NCBI GenBank assembly: GCA_009809945.1
Contig: WTPW01000586.1
Location: 219,805-283,804 of the forward strand
Direction of reading: 5' to 3'
DNA from: Gigaspora margarita
Taxonomy: Eukaryota > Glomeromycota > Glomeromycetes > Diversisporales > Gigasporaceae
DNA length: 64,000 nt
The notes beneath the pieces were generated by a model that was not told the DNA's origin, ran no database searches, and saw nothing but the letters and a program-made list of their open reading frames with translations. This document shows positions 35,076 to 46,414 of the stretch, piece after piece. Position numbers and translations under genes: made by a program. Numbering within the stretch: the first letter of the stretch is position 1; the number at the start of each line of letters is the position of its first letter.

Positions 35076-36104
35076 AGGGATATGGCAACATAGCAAAGTT
35101 GGAAAGTTGACATTCTTCCAAGGAATTTGTAACTTAGGTACAGGGTTCGAATCCCACTAGAGACGATTTTCAAAATTTATATCTGTGTTACAGTAACTGG
35201 TCTTTGTCGATAAGTTGAGTCATAATAAGGCCTGTAACTCAGGTTGCACTACCCCTCGGTATATTCCGTTGATGTGGAAGATTCTAGATCTATTACACAG
35301 ATTATTGGAATTGTGTAATACCAAGAGAACTTGAAGTTCGGAAACCTTTAGCAAGTTCTGAGCAGAGAGTAGCTAGGCTTTTGACAGTAATACAGAAAAG
35401 GAATCAGATGGTATGTATGGGCCAGCCAGTACGGCTATGACAAGAGAGTTGGAGGACCCTACCAACCGGGCTGCCAGAGTCACACCGGAGGAAAAGAACA
35501 TGTGTTACGGCATTATGTACCAAGAGGAGGAAGTCTATTCAGTTCTTAAAGCCAGGCCAACTGACCCTTCTGGGCCTATGGATTGGAAGCAGACAGAAAA
35601 CAGGTCAGGAAAGCCAGAAAAGGAATGTGTACGTAGTAACTGGGGCTTGGTGAACTCTGCAAGGGCAGAAGTAGGTAATGGTAGCAGTTTAATAGTTAGT
35701 CCTAACTGCAAGTATATAAATAAAGCTGTAGCATAAGTTACTGAAATGTAGATGATACCTGAGTGGGACAGGGGCCACTCTACCAGGTCTCTCACTGGGA
35801 TAAATTAGTCCTAAAGGAGGTAGAAAAGAATCCGGATCGTGTTCTGATGATACAAGAAGAATTGGCAGATGGCATTGATCAGAGGGTTTAAATAGGCAAT
35901 AACCAGTATGCGGGTTGCAGGTATAGCAGATAGGATAGAACCTTAGGGTGGCTACTTAAATTGGCAACCAAAAGTTGCAGGTGTGGCTAGTTGTACTCTC
36001 GTCAATGTACTATGTCAGGTAACCTCCATGTTGGAAATCTGTGATCTTACATATCTTGAATAAAACTCTTACTCCCAAAATGAGCACCTTAACTTGAAAA
36101 AAAA
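35076..36104 (+). mobile_element. Long tRNA-derived SINE-like retroposon, 1.03 kb
   Basis: Has a consensus-perfect polymerase III A box TAGCAAAGTTGG (35091-35102) and B box GGTTCGAATCC (35144-35154), about 41 nt apart. AATATTTACTTTATT is repeated exactly at 35061-35075 and 36105-36119. The 3' end is an A run (36097-36104). The body is much less AT-rich than its surroundings. A 107-codon plus-strand frame (35413-35736, starting MYGPASTAMTREL) and an overlapping minus frame are present. They look incidental, but the frame is the least AT-biased in the region. One kilobase is long for a SINE. Confidence 0.8.
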
Positions 36105-36119
36105 AATATTTACTTTATT

Positions 36120-36380
36120 TAGTAATCTCATAGTTAAATGATTTTATTACCAAGAATTAAATAAAGGTTAAAAAAGTTTTTTCTTCAAATTTATTTAATT
36201 AGAATATTTTTTTTTGCTTTACAATTAAATATTTAAAGAAGATATTTTCCATTAATCAAACTATTAATTTTGGAAACAATTATATTACTTTACATATTTA
36301 AGAACACTAATTTCTATTTACGAAATGTCTTTTGTTAAGAAATTGATTAATAAATAAGATACTTTTATTAGTGAACAAAC
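36120..36380. other. AT-rich interval, nothing recognised
   Basis: Short AT-rich spacer between the retroposon and the next MITE. Confidence 0.5.
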
Positions 36381-36384
36381 ATAT

Positions 36385-36632
36385 GGTAGTGAGTTAGTAG
36401 AAAAGGAACAAATCATTTTTAGTAAAATTTTTTTAATTTTTAAATTAAAATATCTTAACAACTATTTAATCAAATTTGCTAAAAAGTTTTTTATTTTAAT
36501 CTTGAAATTATATAAAATTAAAATAAAAAAAAATTTATTAAATTTATTAAGATAGTTGTTAAGATATATAAGCTTAAAGTCAAGAAAGCTTTTATTTAGG
36601 AAAAATTTGTCTCTTTTCTACTGACTTATCCT
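36385..36632. mobile_element. MITE (GTTAGTAGAAAAGG/ CAGTAGAAAAGA termini)
   Basis: 248 bp. Left GGTAGTGAGTTAGTAGAAAA faces inverted AGGATAAGTCAGTAGAAAAG. ATAT lies on both sides (36381-36384 and 36633-36636). The middle is a hairpin around ATCTTAACAACTATTTAA and its complement. Confidence 0.6.
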
Positions 36633-36641
36633 ATATATTGA

Positions 36642-37210
36642 AGGGTGAATAAAACTTGGAAAGAAGAATCCAAATTAAAGAAATTTTTCAAGAAATTGTT
36701 CAAAAGAGATGAAGAAAAAGAATACAAAAATAAAAAAAATTTTTGGAGTTGGAATGATACTGAAGAAATTGAATTATCTTGTTTGACTAGTATTAAAAAA
36801 GAATTTGAATTTCCTTTAAAACAAATCAAAAAAGAAAGTTCAATTATTAACATTATCAAACTAATAAATACAAAATTTTTATTAATTATAAAAAATTTAA
36901 AGAATATTTACTTAAAAAAAAAATTATTAGTTCTGGACTAGTATATTATTCAAAAGACAAGTAATTAAAAAGTATGTTTGGTTTTTGTGAAGCAAATATT
37001 AGAAGTTATTTTAATTTATTTAATGATAAATATGATTATTTTGTTCAATATGATATTTTGAATTTAAATTATCATAGAAAAAGGAGTTATAAAAATAACT
37101 TTGAAGTGTGGTTCTATGAAGTGAATTTATATTGTAAACAATTTAATGTTCAATATATTTGGACATATTCAGATTTAGAAGATTATTGTGATAAATATTT
37201 ATTATATTAA
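36642..37210 (+). pseudogene. Decayed gene of unknown function
   Basis: Two plus-strand frames join into one reading. 36645-36860 gives a Lys/Glu-rich start (KTWKEESKLKKFFKK, FWSWNDTEEIELSC). After a frameshift near 36870 and one stop near 36960 it continues as MFGFCEANIRSYFNL to YSDLEDYCDKYLLY at 37207. Trp, Cys and Tyr content and balanced residues argue for real protein origin, about 185 residues. I do not recognise the family. It could be the N-terminal part of the transposase-like gene further right, or the remains of another element. Confidence 0.45.
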
Positions 37211-37298
37211 TTACTTATTTATTTTTATTTGTATTTATATTATTTAATTAAAATTTATACCAATAAACTTGTATTTAATGAAATTACTATTTAAAGTA

Positions 37299-37621
37299 GG
37301 ATTTATTAATTTTGTGCACTGTGCATAGCTGTGCACTCTATAAAAACAAATACAAACAATAATTAGAACAACTGTGCACCTCATAGTAACAAATACAAAC
37401 AATAATTAGGGTTAGGGTTAGGGTTAGAGTTGGGGTTGGTTAGAAGTAGAATTAGAATTAAATTTTAAATTTAAAGATATCATCGTGAGAGAAGCATTTT
37501 GTTAAAAGTGCATTAGGGTTACTATAATAAAATTTTGAGATTGCAATAGGAGTTATTCTAGTAAAATTTTAAAAACATATAGAGGTGCATGGCTGTTTAT
37601 GTGCACATTTTAAATAAACCC
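37299..37621. mobile_element. MULE-like MITE, copy 2, with TTAGGG repeats
   Basis: Ends GGATTTATTAATTTTGTGCA and, inverted, GGGTTTATTTAAAATGTGCA. TTTAAAGTA exactly duplicated at 37290-37298 and 37622-37630. Interior GGGTTAGGGTTAGGGTTAG near 37409 parallels copy 1 at 1157. An internal duplication (ACAAATACAAACAATAATTAG twice) makes it longer than copy 1. Confidence 0.8.
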
Positions 37622-37661
37622 TTTAAAGTAATTAAAAAATTATATGATTCTTTTAATAGAA

Positions 37662-38220
37662 ATTTAAATTTAATTGGCTTGAAAAGTGAATTAAATTATT
37701 ATATTAGATTTCAGTTAAGTATATTACATGTTTACAAAAAATGAAAAAATCACATAATATCAGAAAATATTTTTATGAAAATGTTAATAAACAAAAATAT
37801 TTGTGAACAGGCCTATAATAAAAATACAAGTGTTAAAACTTAAAAAATCACTTTGCTAAATATCATTCTAAAGATTATGATTTAATTAAAAAAATAATAA
37901 TAATGAAGGATCTCTAATCTTGAAACATTATTATCTAATTGATAAAATTTTTATTTGTAAAGAATGTTCAAAAGAATATGACAAGCCTCTTATAAATACC
38001 ATGGAACAACATTTTATTGAAAAGTAAAAAGAAATTTGTAAAGAAATTAAAAATGAATTTATTACAAAAAATTCAAGTATTTAAATTTTTTTGTCAAATT
38101 AAGAATTGGAATTTATTAAAAAAGTACTTAAGTATTTATTTTGTTACGTTAAGATTTGAACTTTTGCAAAAAGTAGTTCAAGTTGTACAAATAAAAAGTT
38201 TATTTTTTATCACTAAATAA
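37662..38220 (+). pseudogene. Decayed coding segment with CxxC...H motif
   Basis: Plus-strand readings broken by stops. 37915-38025 gives HYYLIDKIFICKECSKEYDK followed by MEQHFIEK, a C-x2-C...H arrangement like a BED or C2H2 finger that lost its last ligand to a stop. A Lys-rich stretch and a last frame to 38217 follow. Position and orientation suit an N-terminal DNA-binding region of a transposase, but I cannot show continuity with 41.1 kb. Confidence 0.4.
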
Positions 38221-38603
38221 AAAATATAATTTATTTATATTATAACAATAAATTTGCTAAATGCTTATACTATTAAATAATATTAACTAACTAAAACTAA
38301 TTTAATTAACTAAGTATACCAGAAATGTGCAAGCTCCAAGCTGTGCCTTAGTTAAAAAAAAAGTGTATTGTGGGGTGTGGTCGTGCTCTCTTCTTGCTGT
38401 ACAAAATTTTATTAATTTTTAGCTGCAGCATGATTAAATAGACATATCTACCAATTTGATTTTTTTTGTTTATTTTGACGCATCCCAAAAATATAGTTAC
38501 ATAATATACAATATGCATTAGCTAGTTGATACTAGGTTGCTACTAATAAAATTTAAAGCATGTGATTTAAGATATATTGTATTATAGTAGTATTACCTAG
38601 AGG

Positions 38604-38873
38604 CAGTGTTGTATGTTTTGGCTGTCCACAGCCTTTTTTGACTTGTCCATGTCCAAAATTGTCCAAACGTCCAAGATTGTCCAAAGCTTGTCCAGGCTTT
38701 AATAATTAATAAATCTATCTAAAAAATATATAACTATATATTCTTTTAGGTGCTGAACACATTCTAGTTAAAATTAAAATAGATTATCTTAATAAAATTT
38801 TAAGTAATTTTACTTTATTTAATTGTCCAAAATTGTCCAAATTATTGTCCAAAGCTGTTCCATGACAACACTG
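38604..38873. mobile_element. hAT-like MITE (CAGTGTTGT ends)
   Basis: 270 bp. Ends CAGTGTTGTATG and inverted CAGTGTTGTCATG. CCTAGAGG exactly duplicated at 38596-38603 and 38874-38881. The interior has multiple TTGTCCAAA phrases near both ends. Confidence 0.85.
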
Positions 38874-38884
38874 CCTAGAGGTTA

Positions 38885-39036
38885 GGGGAGTGACAAAAAT
38901 CAGATGATTTTTTAAAGGGGAAGGGGAGTAAAAAATGTTGAAATTATATAGGAACCTGATCAAATCTATATTATAGAGGGGAGGAGGAGAAGTAGGTCTC
39001 TAATAAAAAATAATCAGATGATTAATGACACTGCCC
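38885..39036. mobile_element. PIF/Harbinger-like MITE, copy H3
   Basis: 152 bp. GGGGAGTGACAAAAATCA start and inverted GGGCAGTGTCATTAATCA end. TTA at 38882-38884 and 39037-39039. It lies directly beside the hAT-like MITE: the two target duplications are contiguous. Confidence 0.85.
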
Positions 39037-39039
39037 TTA

Positions 39040-39474
39040 GTAAAATTACAGGGGGCCAACTCAAATATTACACAAGTTTAATTGTAATACAAAAATTGTC
39101 ATTTTATATGAAAATCATATAAAATTTATATGTATTATGTTCAACTAGTTAAAGTCTTGATTAGTAATTTTTTAAAAATAATGCATCTACTGAGATATCT
39201 TTTTTTTTGAAACTCAAAATAGACAAAGGTAAGTAATTAATTATAAAGAAATTTTATAGCTGTTCTTTTATTGTTAAAAAAACCAAATCATATATTTATG
39301 CTCAATTATTGTAAATAAAAAAAATGAAGATAAGAAATCATATACATGACTTGAAGCCTATAACTATCTTAAAATAGCATATCATTATATACAAACATAG
39401 CAAAATATATTAAACCATTTATGCTATCATTTTAGAAAAATAGAATTTTATCTGAAAAGGTAACAAATAAACCA
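39040..39474. other. AT-rich interval, nothing recognised
   Basis: No ORF or paired repeat that I can support. Confidence 0.45.
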
Positions 39475-39969
39475 ATGGCAAAATGTTTAAAAGAAAATTC
39501 TAAAGATGAAGCATTGCAACAACTTTATCAGCTCCGTTCTGATCTTAATGGCCAAAGTGTATGGTTTTTTCCTATACTTAAAAAATCTGCAGAGCATCAC
39601 ATTCTATATGATAAAACAGAAAAGCATATATATGTATATGATACAATTACCCAAAAAAGCTTTTCTTCTTTTTCAGTATGGATAAAAGCACTTAGTGGTC
39701 AATGTTTTTTTAAAGGCAAAAAATCAGCATTATCTACTATATTTTTAAAACCCAATTGTAATAAAATAAATATTGAGCAAATAATAAAAGGCAAAAATTA
39801 TTCATCTTATTTTAAAAATATTCAAATTGTTATATTACTTTCTATTAAAGATACTTTAACAACAATGATATATGATCAAAAAATTTTAATCAGTTTTTTT
39901 TTCAATACACTCTTCCTGACGATCACTTGTACAAATTTCCGAACAAAAGAAAAACAAAAAATTTTTTAG
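39475..39969 (+). CDS. Hypothetical protein fragment, 164 codons
   Basis: An open frame from MAKCLKENSKDEALQQ to a stop at 39969. The first 110 residues have a protein-like mix (LNGQSVWFFPILKKSAEHHI, YDKTEKHIYVYDT, FKGKKSALSTIFLKP) with several Trp, His and Cys. The end becomes Leu/Ile/Phe-rich and may be out of frame with the original. I do not recognise a domain. It may be one exon of the transposase-like gene starting near 41.1 kb or an independent remnant. The start is simply the first ATG. Confidence 0.4.
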   Translation: MAKCLKENSKDEALQQLYQLRSDLNGQSVWFFPILKKSAEHHILYDKTEKHIYVYDTITQKSFSSFSVWIKALSGQCFFKGKKSALSTIFLKPNCNKINIEQIIKGKNYSSYFKNIQIVILLSIKDTLTTMIYDQKILISFFFNTLFLTITCTNFRTKEKQKIF

Positions 39970-41105
39970 TAAAAGACGAAGCAACTAATTAACACTAGTT
40001 TTTATAAAGGTCAACCTCTTGCTGTATTCCTGGTGACTCCTTTATATATTCGGCATGCAAGCCAGAAGTGTCGGTTGTCCAAGATAACTGGCAGTTGGTG
40101 CTCTTGGTACAAGAAATTCTGGTAGAAGTTTTCTTTTGCTGACAAAGGTGCTATAGCTGGCTAGGCGGTGAACTAAAAAATGAGTTTTTCAATACTTTCC
40201 TTAAGGTCTTTTGATATCAAAAACATAAAAACCCTACACCCGCTAACATATTTTCGCTAGAAGTTCTTTTTGGAATTTTGGACGAAATGTGAAAAATTCG
40301 GCGTACCCCCTCCAAAAGATTGGCATTGTTGTTCCTATCCTAATCGGGAAGAAGGCATGCAAGTTGGTAAACAGGAATGACGCGCATTAAGTTGTGGCGC
40401 AGAGGAGAAGGCTGATCTGTGGAATAAATTCCAGAATGTTCTTTTTTTTCTTTTTTTCTTACATGTACATATAATACTTAGGTGGAGCGTTTTCCTGTGC
40501 AGTATTATATAATTTTTATCATTACATAGATTGTTTTCTTTTTTTTTCTATGCTTTTTTCTTCTTTCTTCAATTTGTTTTCTTTTATTTTGGTATTCGTG
40601 TAGGGTCGTTTAGTATTTCCCCATTTTTTTTTTTTTTTTCTCCTTATATACTTCATTTTAGTTTTGTTGTTCTTGGTCAGTTGGAATTTTTATCCTTCTG
40701 CTCGTGAAGCTTGGAGAAGAAGGTTTTTAGAAAAGAAAAGTAAGCAGTCTTGACAAGGCATACAACGGCCAATTAATGATCATTGGGAGCTAGTCATATG
40801 ACTACAAAATTCTTAGGAAGTTAAGAATCTGAGGTGAAATAGAAAGTTGTTTTGGCAGATCGCATTGGGCATTTGCTTGGTGAGTTATTATTAGATAGAA
40901 CATTAGACAAGTAGATTATATGATTATGTAATTTACTTTATAGTTCAAAAAATTAATAAAGACAGGACTGCTTAAGATAAAAAAAAAAAACAATGATATA
41001 TGATAATGTAGAGTGATGGGTATAAATTTAACAGAGGGAGAAAGATTTTTGTGTCTCACTTTTTTTGAAACAAATCTGAAAAAGAACTTTATATAAAAAA
41101 AACAA
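39970..41105. other. Less AT-rich interval, unidentified
   Basis: 40000-40430 is distinctly richer in G and C and lacks frames longer than a few dozen codons. 40440-40660 is T-rich. The base composition contrast suggests the body of a retroposon or an old insertion, but I find no box pair, tail or duplication to bound it. Confidence 0.3.
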
Positions 41106-41929
41106 TTCATGGATATCAGAAACCTATTAAATGCACTATTTTTGTTAATAGTTTAAAAGTAAGAGACAATTTTTTGGAAGAAAATAGTTTTAGACATAAA
41201 ATCTTAACAATTGATGAAATTCATTTAATTGTATGATTTTTTAAAGCATCACATGTTTGCATAGGACAATGTACTAAAGAAAAGTATATTGGTGGGTTAA
41301 TAGATATATAAATCCTTTTACTAACATTATTTTTACAATATATTTAGAATTTGAACTAGCTACTTACTTACAAGGAGACCATTTGTATTTAAATTTTATA
41401 GGCCCAGAAAATAATCATGAGATAATTGTGAATTTAGAAAATAAAGGACTTGATAATAAAGTTTATCACAGGATTGACTGCACTTTTTTTTGTTTTAAAT
41501 AGCAAAATATGTACCAATTGTAAAACATTGTATAACATATTATATCAAATTGAAAACTAATATAAAAATGGCATTCAATTTGTCAAAACAATACATGTCT
41601 CCAGAGAACTTCTAACTAAAATTGTTCAAAAGGCTCAAAAAGTATTTATTTTAGTTAATTTGTAATTTAATAAATTATATTTATTATTAAATAAATATTA
41701 TTACTTTAGACAATCTGAATACAGAAGGAGTTAGTTGAAAGTCTTCGTGATCATTTAAAGCTAAAATTTGAAGCAGAAGAAGAACAAGTATTAGAACCAT
41801 TAACTGGTATTGTTTACAATATTGTTGATGAAGTTTTAAACAAAAAACATGAAACATATTAAATATTATTTTAAAAGAGCTAGTTTATATACAAAATAAA
41901 AAACCAAAAGGAGTACACTATCATCCTAT

Positions 41930-41989
41930 GTAAGTAAAAATAGGAATTATATTCTTCTAAAAAGAATCTTACTAATTGTATCATTACAG
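41930..41989 (+). other. Intron in the transposase-like pseudogene
   Basis: 60 bp, donor GTAAGT, branch-like TACTAAT at 41970-41976, acceptor ACAG. Splicing joins ...YHPM to FIR in frame (CCTAT|GTTTATTCG). This supports a eukaryotic nuclear gene. Confidence 0.75.
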
Positions 41990-42226
41990 GTTTATTCGAT
42001 AGGCAATTTCAATTTATAGTAGAAGTCCTACTATATACAAAATGATGAAGTCATTTATTAGAATGCCATCAATATCAATACTTAAAAGCTATATTAATAA
42101 AACTGAGCAATATACAGATTGGCAAGATAAAGTAGTAAAATGAATAGTAGCTAGTATAGAGGCAAATAACGTTTGGAGCTATGCACACCTTGGTTTTTTC
42201 ACATGATTCATTTAAAATTCAAAAAG

Positions 42227-42293
42227 GTTAGAATAGTAAAAAAAAAAAATTAAACCTATTATAAACTAAATTTTGTTATTATTATTATTATAG
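42227..42293 (+). other. Second probable intron in the transposase-like pseudogene
   Basis: 67 bp, donor GTTAGA (weaker), ACTAA near 42264, TTATTATTATTATAG acceptor. Joins KIQK to GLL in frame. Confidence 0.55.
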
Positions 42294-44510
42294 GGCTTCT
42301 TTGAAATTAACGTAACAATAAATATGTTGGATATATTGACTTTGATAATAAAAATGCTGAACTTGAAGCATTTGGTAAACAATATCTCTATGATATTCAA
42401 GCCTCAAGTAATCATATTAAGCATGATGATAATAATAATAAAAAGGACTGTGAACGGACTTTAGCAACTCAAATTCATCAAATTGTATGGTATTCAGTAC
42501 TCATTATTTTAATTTTTCAATAGCCTAATTTGGTGTAGAAACTATGATATTCATACCTTAATTCAATTCTTTTTTACTTGGATGCTAAGCTTGAATGTAT
42601 TGCAATTCATACATGTGGTTATATATGTGATAGTGCAGGTGAAAATCAAAGATATATTAAAAGCTTTGATTGGTTTGCATTAATTTGAAAAGTGAATGAT
42701 AAAGTAGAAGTTCAATGGACAAACAAATCAGAAAAAAATACTATAGACCAGCTAGAATAATTTCTTTTAACTTAGCACATACTGAATTTTTAGTTCAGTT
42801 ATCAGGTATCTCACAAACTTATAGTTTTTCATGTTCAGCTTTACGATCTCCAATACCAGAAAAAATGATTTGAAATGTTAATAATTGATGTGAAGTTCAA
42901 AATACAAATAGTAATAATTGGTACCCTGGTAAAGTACTTATTGAAATCTTAGTAAATAATTATTTGGACATTGAAGTTACAATTGAAACTACTGGAAAAT
43001 TCAATATATATATAGAAATCACTACTTCATAATATTTGTCCTGTATATGATAAAAATGAACATTTTGTTTCATATTTTGCTATTAATCCCATAACTGGTG
43101 ATAAATAGTTCTTCCTAAATGATTTAACACATGTTTTTAAAAGTTAAAAAATAATGTCTCTAAAAGTCACACTAGTAATAATGAAATGAAAATATAAGAG
43201 AAATAATGTTTGATGGATGGGAAATCAGTTGGTGATATTTTCAAGAAGTATATGATCATACAACCAAATAAGAAGTAGCAAAAGCTACTAAATTAACTAA
43301 GCGACATATATGGTTTACCCTCTAGAGCAAAATAAGAGTGGACCTTGCAGAATATACACTATCTTTTGATATTAAAAAAGCAATAGAAAATATTTTTGAG
43401 TTAAATTATATCTCCCAAGCACTCAGGTTTGTAATTTAAACCTCTTTTGATTTAAACTAAGTTTTTTTAAAAAAAAAATTAGTAAAAATCTGTATTCAAA
43501 ATTAATATTATAAGTTAAAAATGATTATTTATTTGAAATATTATTATAATTAACAAAAATCTAATATTGTTGTATACCACTAGTTATTTATTTACTATGC
43601 ACATATGTACTGAGATATTACATATAGTCGAATATGTATTTTTTTCTTTTGAAGACCCACGCCTGAATACTTTGAAAGAAATAAAACAATGGTTCACTCA
43701 AGGTAATAAACAAAAAAAAATCCAAGTTAATAGTTTTTCATACAATACTAGTTTGACTTGATTTTATCAGTAAATAGATTTCTTGGAATTGTAGAGCATG
43801 ACTTACTAATTGGCTGGGTGCTATAATTCAACTAAGAAGAATATTTTAGGATATGCTTGAGGGTTTATTTGGAACAATTAGAGAAATAGATAATGACTTT
43901 TCCACATAAATGGTTCAATTCTACAGATATGCAATAAACAAATTAATAATTACAATGCAAATGATATTAGAAATACAAAGCTTGAATTATGGTTCTGCTA
44001 ACAGTTTAGGTTGCATACTTGCTAATTTAAAATGAAGATAATTTTTGCTTATACAAATTTGGTATTAAGTTTTTTTTTAAATAAATATTAAAAAATAACT
44101 TTTTTTTTAAAGATTATCAAAATAAACAATATAATGAGCAGAGTTTGAAAGAATATAATAATCATAAAGCTCAAATCGAAATTTTTCCTACTTTTAGCTA
44201 TCAAATATTTCAAGAACTTCTTAATAATAATTTAGTAATAGGACGAATGCAGTTGCCATTATTTTTAAGTAATGAAAATATTAGAATAAAAAATAAGACT
44301 ATTAATTGCTTACAACTTAAAAGACTACAAAATAGCTGTTATATAAGGATAGTGTAAAGGATCTTTTGTTAACTTGGTCAAATAATATTCATCAAATGGC
44401 ATTAGATTTGGTTCTACTAAAAAAAACACCTATTGGCTTATAATATGGACAACAAATTTAGAAAGTCGATTAAATAATTACAAATGTGCTAGTAGGACCC
44501 CGAACATCTA

Positions 44511-46412
44511 CATCAGCAAATTTATAGTACTAAAATCTTTTGAAAGATCTTGTGGACCTGCAATATCTTTCGAAAGATTTTGCTAATGCAATTAATTTTG
44601 AAATATTTTGCAATATATTTTGAAATATTTTAGTATTTGAAATATTTCGAAATATTTTTCAAAACTATGTTAGACATGTGAAACCAAGCTGGATCAGTAG
44701 ATCTGCAACCTGGATCATGCTAGTACCAAGAGCGCATTGTTCAAAATGTTTCGATAATGTTGAATATAATCTACAAACTCTGTATTACAAGATCAGATTG
44801 ATCTGTTTATAGATCTTCAGTTTTTACATTGTTTTTTTTATTTGTTTTGTTTTGTCTTTTTTGTTCATTTTGTTTTTTCTCTTGGCTTTATTTTTTTTGC
44901 TTTTTTTTTTATCTATTTTTTAATTTTTTTTCTTTTTATTTCAGCACTTTACAAAAACACCAACCTAACTTCTCTAGCAATTTGCAAGAAAACCTACAAC
45001 TTTTCGCAACTTTGCAGGAACGCAGATTTGATTTTGCAAGCCAACTCGCAAAAACACAACTATTACTTCGCAATTTCTAAATTGCCAAAAACGTTTTTTT
45101 AAAGAAATAGTTTTAGTTGAGCGCAAGTCTTCGCAAGGTTTCACTATATTTTTTTTTTGTTAGCACTTTTTTGTTTTTGTTTTTTTTAAATTTTTTTTTA
45201 TTAATTTAATTTTATTCTGGCACTTTGCAAAAACACAACCCTTACTTCCTGGCACTTTCAAGAAAACCAACCCAGACTATTTCGGCATTTGGTGAATATA
45301 AAAAATAGAGATTTGGGGCTTCCTTTTTTTTTTATTCAGTTTGTTATATTTTTTGTTTTTTTCATTTGTATTTTTTTTATTTTTTCACTTCTCTACTATT
45401 TTTAGGAAGTATTTAAAAAAGAGTGAAACAAAAATGATAGCCAAAACAAAAGAAATAGCTGAAACAAACTGATAGTTAAAACAAAGAAGCGAAATAATAG
45501 CTAACTGCAGAGTGAGCGAAAATAAGCGTGTAGAGCTAGTTTTTTATGGAATTATATGCGACGAAGTGCAAAAGTATTTTAAAATACATTTTTGTTTTCA
45601 TTTTTTTCATTTTTTTGGGTTTATTTTTTTTCAGTTTAATTTTTTTTATTCAGTTTGCTTATATTTTTTGTTTTTTTTATTATTTATTTTTTTACTCCTA
45701 TACTATTTTTAGAAAGTATTTAAAAAAGAGCAAAACGAAGATGATAGAAAAAACAAAAGAAATAACCAAAGCAAAATGATAGTCAAAACAAAAAAGTGAA
45801 ATAATAGCTAACTGCAGGGTGAGTGAAAATAAGTGTGTAGGACTAGTTATTTTGGCATTATATATGACGAAGTGCGAAAGTATTTTAAAATACGTTTTCA
45901 TTTTCAGTTTTTTATGAGATTATTTTTTTCGTCATTTTTTTTCATTTTTTTTGTTGTATAATAATATATAATAAAAATATAATATTGAATAAAAATGTAT
46001 ATTTAATTTAAAATTATTTAAAATATAATGTATAATAATAAATAAAAAAATATAAAATTTTATATTGAATTGCTAAAACATGCGAAACTATTTGAAAATA
46101 TTGCAAAACTATGATTATGTGAATATGTATATTATTTATTGTAATAATATGTGAAATATTACCTTCTGCGATCCTGGAAAAGGGATAATTAGATACAGGG
46201 TTGCATTGTTTTATTTGCCCTATTTCGCAATATTTCGCAATATATTTCAAAATATTTCAAAATTTATTTCGAAATATTTTGAAAGAAATACATGCTGAAA
46301 TCTTTTGAAAAATTGCGATTCTTTCAAAAGATTTCGTGTCAATCACAATTCTTTTAAAAGATTTTGGTATACAATTTTTTTCGAAAGATTTTGTATATTT
46401 ATTTTGCTGATA
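44511..46412. mobile_element. TA-flanked 1.9-kb non-autonomous element, copy 1
   Basis: Left CATCAGCAAATTTATA and inverted right TATCAGCAAAATAAATA, with TA at 44509-44510 and 46413-46414. It inserted 16 bp inside the terminal repeat of the surrounding AGGACCCC element. Interior: many GAAATATTTC palindromes near both ends, AAGCTGGATCAGTAGATCTG (44686), T-rich tracts, and repeated CACTTTGCAAGAAAAC and TAGCTAACTGCAG phrases. Low-complexity Phe/Leu frames are not genes. Copy 2 begins at 51392. Confidence 0.7.
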
Positions 46413-46414
46413 TA

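Larger units (their letters stand above)
41106..44493 (+). pseudogene. P-element/THAP9-type transposase pseudogene, 5' and central part
   Basis: A plus-strand reading broken by stops and frameshifts but clear in blocks: KCTIFVNSLKVRDNFLEEN, ICTNCKTLYN (41505), GVHYHPM|FIR.AISIYSRSPT across an intron, NNKYVGYIDFDNKNAELEAF (42335), TLATQIHQIVW, LECIAIHTCGYICDSAGENQ (42595), IREIMFDGWEISW (43195), KATKLTKRHIWFT, DPRLNTLKEIKQWF, DMLEGLFGTIREI (43852) and YAINKLIITMQM. The DMLEGLFGTIR block near the C-terminus and the acidic YIDFD and CDSAGEN blocks fit the RNase H-like core of P/THAP9 transposases. This is family recognition from memory, not a search. Stops fall mostly where Trp is expected. The element at 44494 interrupts it. 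Confidence 0.55.

Noticed and set aside
35076-35165. Functional tRNA gene
   Set aside because: Excellent boxes, but target duplications bracket the whole 1-kb unit, so it is a SINE head.
35413-35736. 107-codon frame in the long SINE as a possible gene
   Set aside because: It lies wholly inside a retroposon body with an overlapping frame on the other strand and no recognised domain; kept only as a remark.
37405-37440. Telomere or subtelomere
   Set aside because: Only a few TTAGGG units, inside a MITE with its own duplications.
44829-45780. Phe/Leu-rich frames as membrane proteins
   Set aside because: Produced by T-rich tracts in a non-coding element that recur at 52.4-52.8 kb.
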